The notes under the pieces are model-generated. The model was not told the DNA's origin. It did not search any database and saw only the letters and a program-made list of their open reading frames with translations. A program made the position numbers and the translations under genes. A stretch of 64,000 nt of DNA from Mesocentrotus franciscanus (lineage: Eukaryota > Echinodermata > Echinoidea > Camarodonta > Strongylocentrotidae): positions 16,023,330-16,087,329 of the forward strand of contig CP137675.1 of assembly GCA_037976565.1 (NCBI GenBank), in the 5' to 3' direction. Positions 48,502-60,500 of this stretch are shown here, piece by piece; within the stretch, counting starts at the first letter, position 1; every line of letters begins with the position of its first letter.

Positions 48502-51500
48502 ATGGTAAAGTATATACATACATTTTTCAGCATTTGCTTTACCTTGTTTACGTCCTTTGTAACGAGTGGTCATAATCATTTTGCTGGAACAGCCAGTACG
48601 TTAATTACTGTAGATGTGTAATTTATTTATAGTAATTAAAAAGTAACGTTTTCTAAGAAATTATTATCAATTTAATTAATTTAATTATTTTCATTAATAT
48701 AATTATAATTATTATCATTATTAATATTATTATTATTATCATTATAGTATTTCTCATTATTACCATATTTCATCACGCGTAATTTCTTACTTCATAACAA
48801 GACTCATTATTTAGAAACCAAATTGATTTACATGTGATCGTTGTTTTTTTCTGGATATTATAGGCGGTTTCATTCACAATTACCAGCTCGTGTTTAAAGA
48901 TTTGTGTATTTATTCCTGCCTTCATTAAAGTCAGGGAAGATAAAACCAATTTTAAAGAAGCTTCCCTGTTTATGAACAGGCTCAAATTTTCTTTCACAAA
49001 TTTACATCAAACGTACATTCATCAACAGTAGGATTCAGAACATGAAATGATTGCTTCATTTCCAGAACAGCTTAAATTCAAGGACAGTTACACAAAACAT
49101 AATTGAAAATTCATTAGCTACTTAGTATATTAACACATTTAATGTAATTACCGATAAAGATAGGGTTCAATATTAAAATCTATAACGCTTACGGTAAAAC
49201 CAGGGAGTGTAAAACTGTGCTTTTGAATATTAATTGAAAATGAACAACCGTCTTCTTTTCCAGGAATTATCCTTACTTCGACTTTTGACTCTTTTATTCG
49301 GCCTTACAACATTTGTAAAAGGTACGTTTTTATTACTATTCTCACGTGAAAATTGAACATGTTCTTGAAATATAAAATGTGTATACATTTATGGTCTGCT
49401 CCAATAAGAGAATCCCGAAGAGATATAAACATATTTTTACCGGAAACCTTCATCTCTGTTTATCATGTCCATAGCTAGAATACAAATATACGCATTACGT
49501 CAAACACATGATAAGAATATAATATATGTTTGGTTGGCATTAACACAACAACATCAACGACAACAATAACAATAACAACAACAACAACAGCAGCAGCAGC
49601 ATCAACAAAGTTTTTTTTTGTTCTCTTCAACAACCTTTGTCGAAAAATATTAATACACAGTATCGGACAGTGGTTTTCTAATTGACATTAATGTTTTTTT
49701 AATTTTTTTTTTATTACCGCTCTATGCAACTGTCATGGTATTTTAACCGTTTCAATCTCGATGTTATAGGAATACCTTTCCGTACATATCGTTGTGATGT
49801 GATAACCCTAGCGAACGGGACAATCCTCAATCCTATAGCAGTGAGGGTCTCTATTGCTCGGCCATCATTCCCATTACTTCATACTGCGTGTAAACTGCTA
49901 CCAGGTATATTATTTCCAAATATTTATATAATTCACTTAAATATTAGTTTGTAACTTAATATTTTCTAGTGTTATCCATGCTATAACAGTGATAATGCAT
50001 GTAACCGTAGGCTATACATCTTTCCTTTTGTCCTAGGCCTCTTTATTTCTTTGACACATTTCCTACTGTCATCGTGTTCGAAATTAATTTATAATCACAA
50101 AGTATTGCATTCGTATTGATTCTCAAGGCAAAGCAACACGACTACTGTGGACTACATTTGAAATCGCTATAGGGTATCTGCGATTCTAGACAGTACATGT
50201 GCATTACTTTCAAACACGATTGATAACAAAAAGAACAACGCGAATCACTATTTCAAAACTGATATTTCTCCACAAAAATGTACTTCTGGTTAAATCTTTG
50301 ACACGTGACGAAGAAGGAAATGTTACAGAGTCACGAATCACTTATATTTGCGTTTGCATTTATAAACAAATGCCACAATGGGACTGAAGCTTCGGATTAT
50401 TACAATCTTTCACACTTCTATTGTTCTAGGGTCAGTGTGAGGTAGATCGCCCTTACTCCCATTAATAATTTTAAAAAAGATTTACTTGGGGCTACCAAAA
50501 TGTAATAATTATATTCCAACATTGCATGAGAGGTCAGGCTAGATTTTTTGAAAATCATTTAAAAAAGAATGAATACAGGGGAACAATTTTGGCTCTCTCT
50601 GCCCGGTAGTCTTTGTTGTAGCATATAATATGTTAACTTTGTTTATCTTTCTGATAAAACGATTTCCTTTCTCAGAGTGTGCTGATAATCCGTGTAAAAA
50701 TGGAGGAACCTGCTTGGAATTATTGTCCGGGTACATGTGTAACTGTCCGCCTGGTTTCACTCATCGAAATTGTGAGAATGTCACAACTGAAGAAGAAGAA
50801 ATCAATATCTTTGGCCTCTCGTCGGCGACATCGCAAGATACGCCCCAGTCTTACGCAACATCTCAAATCACTACAGATGAAGCGTCAACGGTGTATTATT
50901 CAACACGTGATATGACTCCATCAAGTGGTTTACCTGTTCAAGCAACATATCCAGTAACATCTCCAACAACATCTCTGACAACATCTTCAACAACTTCTCC
51001 GACACCATCTTCAACAACACATGTATCAACATATCCGATAACATCTTCAACAACACCTGTGACAACATCTCCAGCAGCACATTCAACAACATCTGTGACA
51101 ACATCTTCAACAACACCTGCGACAACATCTCCGATAACATCTCCGACTAAATCTTCTACAACATCTCCGACTACATATTCAACAACACCTCTGACAACAT
51201 CTTCAACAACATCTCCGACAACAACATCTCCAACAACAACACCTCTGACACCATCTTCAACGACACATGTAACAACATCTCCGATAAAATCTTCAACAAC
51301 ACCTGTGACAACATCTCCAGTAGCATCTTCAACAACCTATTCGACAACATCTTTAACAACATCTCCAGCAGCATCTTCAACAACACATGTGACAACATCT
51401 CCGACAACATCTTCAACAACACGTGTGACAACATCTCCAGCAGCGTCTTCAACAAAATCTCCGACAACATCTTTAACAACACCTGCGACAACATCTTCAA

Positions 51501-54500
51501 GACCATCTCCGACAACATCTTCTACAACATCTCCGACAACATCTTCAACAGCACCGCTGACAACATCTTCAACAACATTACCGACAAAATCTCCGACAAC
51601 AATACCTTCGACAACAACACCTCAGACAACATCTTCAACAACATCTTCAACAACATTTCCTACAACATCAACATCTTCTCTGACCACTCCTCGAGAAGTA
51701 TCGTCGACAATGCCTCCCTCAACAAGTGTTAGTACGACTGCATCCACAAGCACGACTTCTTTGCCAACCACCGAGACTGTAGAGCCGACGACAAATCATC
51801 TCCTAGGTAAGTGATTCTTTAGCCCGATGCTTAAGTTATGACGGTCAACATTTTTCTGTTTGAGGACCTAAAAATCTCACTAAAAGTGAGATCGTGATCG
51901 CGATCAGAATCTCACTATTTTTGCCATTTTTCTTTAACAATCGCAATTATTTAACAGAGCGTTTTACATGTGAACAAAAGCGAAATAACTGCGCTTGTCG
52001 AGAAGTGAGATTTAATGCTTTCTGAGTATGAACAGTGGCAAAAAAAGTTAGATTTTAATCGTGATCCAAATCTCACTTGTGTGAATGTGCCTACTGCCGT
52101 ATTATATGGGTTGATTAGCTTTACAGGCTCATTAGCGCAGGCAATAACACAATAGGCAATTTTCATAGTGTAACAAAATTTATGCATAATTATGCCTTTG
52201 TGAAGCGCCTACGAATTATTTCATTCACTTGTTACGAATAAATGCATCTCAATAGTCAACAGGACAAACATAAAGGCTCGCCCTACCCAACAACACATAA
52301 TATATGCAATTTGCATTCTGACTATTAACAATGATACAATTATTCGTTTAACAGGTGAATGAAATAATATGTATCCAGGCACGTAAGTACATGTATAAGT
52401 TTGATTACATTACGAAAATTGCCAATTGAAATGACGAATAATGTGTAACGGGCAATACACATATTATGTTTCTCTGGCGTAAAAAAAACACGAACAAATA
52501 ATAATTATAATCAATATTTCAATAAGTTTTAAGCCCTAGGTTGCATACTTGCCTAAAAATTGTGGGAAATAAAAGAAACAAAGACGGGGGAGTATAAAGA
52601 TAAGAGTAAGAGAGTGTGTGAGAGAGAGAGAGAGAGAAAAGGGGGAGGCACACAGAGAAACAGCGGTGTACACATTCATTTCTTTTATAGATGCAGTTTC
52701 TGTCTGTTGTTAGCTACCATGCCCGTAATGTATTCCTAGCTGTGGTGTTGATCATAATAATATTTCTTGTAAAAATAAATATTATTATTGGTAAATACGT
52801 GTAAACAACTACGTATTCATGTAATGAGACCAGGGGGGTGTTTCACAAAGACTAAGATCGACTTTAAGTTGGACTTAACAATGGCAGGCCGTTCATGCCA
52901 CTGTTTGCTCTCACCATTTACTGGCATTTGTCGCTCAAGAGACGTACATATCGTGGACACCAATCTACAGAATTTCCCAGGAAAACATATTATCTAAAGA
53001 TCATAATTGAGAGACCAATGGTGAGAACAACCTGTGGCATGAACGGCCTGCCATAGTTAAGTCCAACTTAAAGTCGATCTTATTCTTTGTGAAACACCCC
53101 TGGAAGCTGTGAGAAATTGTTTTCAGCTTCCTGATGAGACATAACTAGATGAATACATGTACGAATCTATCTAAATGGGAGGGGGTATATGACCTTGCAC
53201 ATATTTGTTATGATGGTGTGAAAATTCCATGTTTTAGAAGTATGCATGGCATTTGAATACACGGCATGCTCAGAGGTTATTGTCCTTGCATAAGAACTAT
53301 AACTTGTTTCTCCCCATAACTCTTTTTTTCTCCAGTGGCGTAATTTGCCCGACATAACAACTATTATCTATACGATCTTCATTCTGGCAATTATAATATT
53401 GCCCTATAACGAATGATTGCAAACGGCCGGTTTACTATCAAATTCGAATTTATGGATGTTTCTTTCCTGGGGACCCAGTTACGAGTACGGTCATAAATGA
53501 ATTAATGGTCAGGTGAAATCCAAATATAAGTTGATTCCTGTTGATGTGCAGGGCTGCACACAACTCATATTTTGTTATTCAAAAATTCATTGATTTAAAA
53601 TATTTTTAGAATAATTTTCTCAGACCTGCTAAGCTCCACCTAAAAAATGCTCCAGATATCATTCCCCTAATGACATCATCTGTCAATCATTAGTGAGCTA
53701 ACAAGAGACAATGGTATATGTAGCTTCACCAGAGCTGATCACCTGTTTACAATAGACCATACAATACCACCATAGGAGTTGCTATGTCAGACGTGCTGTA
53801 GCATCACCAGGAAAAGAAAGGTAATGTGTTGGTATTGTATGAAAGTATGCGATTCTTTTGTGAGCATGTGCTGAGCTTGGGGAAGTTACATACCACTGTC
53901 TCTTGTTAGCTCACTAATGATTGACAGATGATGTCATTAGGGGAATGAGATCTGGAGCATTGTTTTAGGGTGGATCTTAGCAGGTCTGAGAAAATTATTT
54001 TTTAATATTTAAAAATCCATGAAATATATTTAGATGTTTGAATAACAAAATATGAGTTGTATGCAGCCCTGCACATCAACAGGAATCGAATTATATTTAG
54101 ATTTCACCCGACCTTTAAATACAATATTTGGAATCCAGTCGGCATACATTACTTGTTGCTATGTCGGGCATGCGTCTGACATGCTTTCAGATTGTAAAGA
54201 ACAACCTTTGTTAAAAAAGTATGCATAACATTTTGAATATGTTAGTAAACCAGTCTCTTGAAATGTCCTATATTGTCCTATGAGCTGACACCAGGTGAAT
54301 GCAATTGTTCGTCATTCGTCTCTTTTAAAAGAAGCGTCAAAAGATTTGAATACATAATTTTGTGAACTGGTGTGTAGACCGGTTTACAAATGTATCAACT
54401 ACAATAGGCCATTTTCGTAATTTAACCAAATTTAATGCATAAGTCTTTGTCAAGTGCCTCAATACCAATTATTTCATTCACCTGATAAGAATAATAGTAT

Positions 54501-57500
54501 TTCAATAGACAGAATCCGAACTGCATAACTTAGTTGTTGCCCGGTAGGACAAACATTATGGCTTGACCTACCTAGCAATTAAACTTAATATATGCAGTTT
54601 GCATTCTGACTATTGAAATACTATTATTCTTTTCAGGTGAATGAAATAATTTGTATTGAGGCACTTAACAAAGGCTTATGTATACAATTAAGTTACATTA
54701 CGAAAATGGCCTATTGCACACTTCTTGAACTTAAGTTGCTCTTTACTTTACGAAAGCCGGTCAGAGACTTGCTCGACATAGCAACAACTACTAATGTATG
54801 CAATGCGGATAACATCCCACACACATGCATTCATACGGAATAGTTGAAATGAATAATGCGTCTCCAGGGCTTCTTGGATGAAACACCATACATTTGAATA
54901 CATTTTCAAACAAGCTATACCATATCTCAAAGGTCACACCGCATGTTTTATACATAAATACCAGTCCTGCACATAGAGATATATATACTAACACTAGAGG
55001 GCGTACTCGCTCAAATTGCTGTGCCGACCTGGAGCGTTGGCCGCCATTACTAAGGAGGGCAGAAAAACGAACGACCCAACAAGATACTGTGCACAACATA
55101 CGGGGAAAATCTACCTATCCTTCTATATTCTATCTATCTATCCATGTATTTATGTGTCTAGCTATCTACGTATCCATCTCTATCCTAAATCTATAAGTAT
55201 CAATCTGTTTATAATAGCCATAAACATAAAATGAATATATTACCTTTAAAGCGTTCAGTAAATCAATAAACCCTGGCTCTCATGTTCCTGTCAGTCCCAA
55301 TAACTGAATTAGAAAGACATTGGCCCTGTTGCATAAAACTTTGTTTGATATCATGATATAAAAATCAAACACAAGTCCCAAATGCTTGATTCTGATTGGT
55401 TGAAAGTCAAGTAATATTTGATGTCATACTCATAATATCAAAGTTTATGTAACGCACAGTAACGGCGCCATTGTGTGACGTTCTGCTAGGTCTCATTCTG
55501 ACTTTAAATTATTCAAAAATATTTCTTTACTAGTATAAAATAAAAATAAACATTTTCTTTGCATGAAATCACGAACTGATGTAGATTGACAAAGAGGAAC
55601 CCAAATTGTATTTGTAGATATACTGCAATACAAATAGCTTACTGTATCCCTTTTACCTCACCATAACACCGTAATTAAACTTGACCTACACCAGTCACCA
55701 TGACTGAGGCATGAGAAGGGTTCATGCATTATGCAAAATACCACAATTATTACGTTTCATACTCGAAAACCGATAAATCAACCCGAAAAATAAAGCATAA
55801 CATTGCACAGTTTCGAATGGGACATCCGGGTATTTCTCGATGTTTTGCCCTTCTCAGTAATGGCGGACCGCCCTCCATGCCCGCACAGAGCTTTGCACGG
55901 GCGCGTATGACGAGTCCGCACTCTAGCCTTATTAAATATATATCTCTATGGTCCTGCACTATGTCGGACAGACTCCATAGAAGATTTTGTCTAGAAAGTA
56001 TGCCTAAATTTTATGTTTACGGCTTACATGGCATACTGCTGAGAAGGAATATAAATATGATGATAAATTTTAAGCTGGTATGTTGAAACAAAAAAATTAA
56101 CTACCACTGTGCCAAGTTGTCATTAAAAAAAGAAGAGTGTCATAGGCTTATAGAGATCTATTAATTATTAATTATTAATTAACATTACATTCATAGTCGT
56201 ATTTCTAACTTGTAGACCCCCTCCCTCTCTTTCCTCACCCTTTGTCTCTCTCTCTCTTTCTCATTTTTACACATCGTTCCGTGTTTCTCTTTGTGTTTTG
56301 ATTTTTTATACTCGTTTTCTCTCTCGATTCATTACAACTAAAGGGGCTTTTACACCGGGCCATGCGTAGAGTTGCGTAGTGTTGCGTACCGACTACGCCA
56401 AGCATACGCTGCCCTACGCTGGCGTACGTGACTATACACCGAGGGACGCAAAGGGGTACGCGAGATGGCGCAAAAAAAAAAACTTAAATTTTTCGCGTGC
56501 TTTCGGCGTAGACACTTGACGCAGAAAGTACGCCATGTTTACGCAAGTCTACACAACACTACGCAACAAAACACTACTGTACGCCATGCCTCAGCAATAG
56601 TACGCTACATTTCGCCAGTCCGGCATAGCGGTAAAAGCTTGCGCACACAGTAAGCAATCGTACGCAACCGTAAGCAAACCTGTACGCCAAACATACGTTA
56701 ACGTACGCAACCCTACGCCTGTTATACGCAATCGTACGCGTAGGTACGCCAACTGCATACGCCGTAGGTACGCGGTGCCTATGCACAGGGTACGTAACCA
56801 TACGCCATCGTACGCCAGCCTACGCATAACCTACGCAGGGACTACGCCGAAGCAACATTTTTGTTTCATGAATACGCAGCCTAATTTCAGCGTAGTCGGT
56901 ACGCCACACTACTCAACTCTACGCAGATCCGGTGTGAAAGGGGCTTAAGATATAAAAGAGTAACGAGAAAATTGTTGAATATTAAAGAAAGAAAGTAAGG
57001 GATAAAAAGTAAAGTGCACTGTCGTATCTATACTTTCTCATATTGTATTGTTTTCTGTATTCAGATGCCAAAATATTCGTTGCTGATTATGGAAGTTCAG
57101 GTATCTGGACGGCGAACCCTGTCACGTATTCTTTCACCATTGCAATATCTAACATCAACGTTTGGGATGTGACATACGATAGCGTGGATGAGATGCTTTA
57201 CTGGACCGACTTCGATGGAAAGAAAGTATGGAAAGCGAAAGAGAATGGGTCGGATAGGCAACAAGTGAACTTGAATTACGATGGTGAGAAGCTAATATAT
57301 AGTTGTATTTCTATTCTGAAAAAATGAGACAAGACAAAAAGTGGCCGATCCAGGATTCTCTCGAAGGGGGGGCACATGTCTTAAAAGTGTCTGCCAAAAA
57401 CAAGGAATTGTCACATTCATGGCGCTCTCTGACTGCAAAATTTTCAGACAACCACTAAAGGCTTTCATATCTTCAGGACCAATTTGTTTCCTCGCCCTTT

Positions 57501-60500
57501 TTTTTTAGGGGGGGGGGGGCCCTTAAAATTGGAGCTGGGGCACAATTAGGGGACTCGCTTTTGTTTGTGTATGGAATGTATGCCGGATTAATTTTTGACC
57601 GGGCTCCTTACCCCAGTGATTTCCTGGACCGTCATTTTCTTCACTGTTGAGTCCTTATGATCATAGTCCGTATTGCCAGCCCAAGAACAGTACACGACCG
57701 TTGTATGGGACTCTGGTCGGCAAAATATTCCACACTGTTGACACGAGTTTGGAGATTATGATAATGTTCATTTACATACATGTATTAAAAAAAAATCACT
57801 GTCCTTAGTGAAGGTCTATATTATGTCCTTAATAATATTAAGAAGGTTATATCAAACATCTGCTTCCGTGTAGAGTGTAATCACCCCATTCCTCGGTAAG
57901 GGAACCTTCTCTTTCCCCCATTCATCTGCTCCAGCTCCTACCCTGTTTGTTGCGATATGTCTTTGGGCCCCCAATCATGTCCAGAACATTGGACTCTTCA
58001 AAAGCAATGGACGTCAATTTAATGTATATATTTTGTAAATATATTTTTGGGATCAAATACAGGACCAGCAGGAATATCTGTAGATGAAGTATCAAGGACA
58101 GTCTACTGCGCCTTCACAAGTGCTCAAAAAATTGTCTCAATTGGGATAGATGGTACAGGAATGGAAGAAGTTGTAACTAACCCGATACAACCCAGAGCGG
58201 TGGAAGCAAATCCTACTCTCGGGTAAGACAAAGAACCTTGGACTTCTCGTTAATGCTATATGCCATATGGTCTCACAAGCGTGTAGCTAGGATTTTATTT
58301 TAGAGGTGGGGGGCGAATCATTTACAGAGCGCGCGAAGCGCGCCCTAGGGTGGATGCAGTGAGGTGGAGCGGAAGCTTTGACGTTTCATTAAATTATTAG
58401 AGAAAGAAGACGATTCGTTGTACCGTTCTCGACTCTTAATCCTTGTCTGAATTTTCCAAAATAATATTTGATTCATTGCTATACAAGATTACGATTTTTT
58501 AAAGGATATCTTCATAAATGAGCATCATGCATGTGATAAATATATTGACGTTTAAATCAACCAATCACCAAACAATCAGCATTTCATCATAAGATTTCCA
58601 TATTTTCTTGCGGGAAATATGTTAGTCATTATTTGCCATATTATTATGACTTATTTCTTGTTTATTTCTGGTATGAGAGCGGGGTTGTATCTACATACTG
58701 GCTAACAATTTCTACACTCTCCTCAGCTGCTCAAAGTAGAATCCGTCTGGACCTCTGTGACGAACATAACTTATCCGTAGAGCTCGATAGTCATATTACT
58801 GTGTAGGTACGCATGATATGTTATGTCGAGCTGGACGAAAGGCAAACTGGGCTGGGTTGGGTTGATGGCTATAGAATTCAAAGCTCATTTCACAATTACA
58901 TTTTTAAATAGAGGATAATATATAATGCATATAGGTTGTTTTTTATAATCTTTTTAACAGAGTCTTTGTCATGTTTCTTTGTCTGCTCCTTTTTCTTCCT
59001 ACGTCCTCTTACTTTTTTCTCTTCTCTCCCTCTCTCTCTCTCTCTTTGGGGGCCGGCGGGTTTTTTTTGGGGGCGACCGCCCCCTCCCCCCCCCCCCTAG
59101 CTACGCGTCTGTGGTCTCAACCCGCCGTGTGTCTCTTTACACGAACGTGTCTGCAACTGCGGTCGTAGAGTATTGCTGCCCGGGGCATCGCATTCGACCT
59201 ACAAAACAAGAGACCGACTGTCAACGAGACCAATGAACTGTGAGACCGATAAACCCGAGATTGTCGGTATCGTGGGCTGTCTGTCTCCTGGTAACTCTTT
59301 AGACAGCCCGCTACCCCGATAAGTACATGTATATCGGTCTCATGTACTGTAGCCAGTCTCGCGGCCCTTCTGGCAACTTTTCTGAGAGGAAACAAAATCG
59401 ATCCATTGTCATCTTGCTTGCTGTAGGTGTCATGGACTGTCAGACATTTACTTGTTTTGTTTTGTTTTTAAACCCATAACAAATGTTAACAGGTATCAAA
59501 TGATTCCTTCAGGTATAAACACATTAAAATAGATAACTGATAATTTAATAATTCTTGTCCAAAAAACAAAGGGAAAATGTGCTTTCCACCAGCAAAACAG
59601 GTAATAAATTATAGTAAAATTCAAGACAGACAAAAATATATTTAATACACACATTAAACAAACAAACAAAGCAAATAGTGCAGAATGAAAGGATGTAGAC
59701 ATTGTGGAGTTTAAGTTGTTCATTTTTTGTCTTGTTCATCCACTCAACCTTCTTTCCTCAAAAATGTATTATTCCGCTACTATTTTATCTTCTCATCCTT
59801 AATTTTTTCGTTCTATGTTTAATTACTATTACTATATTGTGTACATCTTCTACTGTTCTCGCACACAACCTGTAATACATCTAAAGGCATTTGTATCTTC
59901 TATCGAAATCTAGTAATACATGTATTAATGATGATTATACGGTTTCTTAAAGTATGCACAAAGGTATAATGAATATTTATGCGGTAGGCATGAAGGTACA
60001 AGGAGTTCTAGAGAATCTTTCTTGAGTAACGGAAGACAAAAGAACTCATTTGGCAGATTTAAAGTTTCTGCAATAACGAATCATCTGGCGCATCACTGTT
60101 TGATGTCATTCACATTTTTGTTTCTAATTAAAAAAGTGATCATTGGATGTAATTAAATTATTGTGTTATCATAGTCGCTATCCAACAAACATTGCGTGGG
60201 ACTTCAATCCTGTTACAATTGCATTCACATGCTTGATGATAATTTATGGTGCAGTAACGCAGTGGAAATGACGCCTCGTGTTTTACGGGCATAACTCATT
60301 AAAAATAACTTCCTCACTTTTTTCCCGCCAATTATCCAGGTACCTGTATTTCACACACAAGTACAAGTTGGAGCGATGTCAATTTGATGGAACCAGTCGC
60401 CAACAGTTATTTTATAGCTCACAACTTTCTGATATAACTGGCCTCAGTGTGGATGCCATTGGTAAGAACAAATCTCTATGATAATTATTTTTTATAAATA

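Noticed and set aside
55016..56827. Several short open frames within the gene 4 intron 4
   Set aside because: All lie in foldback elements or low-complexity DNA, with no acceptor/donor pair that keeps the gene 4 phase.
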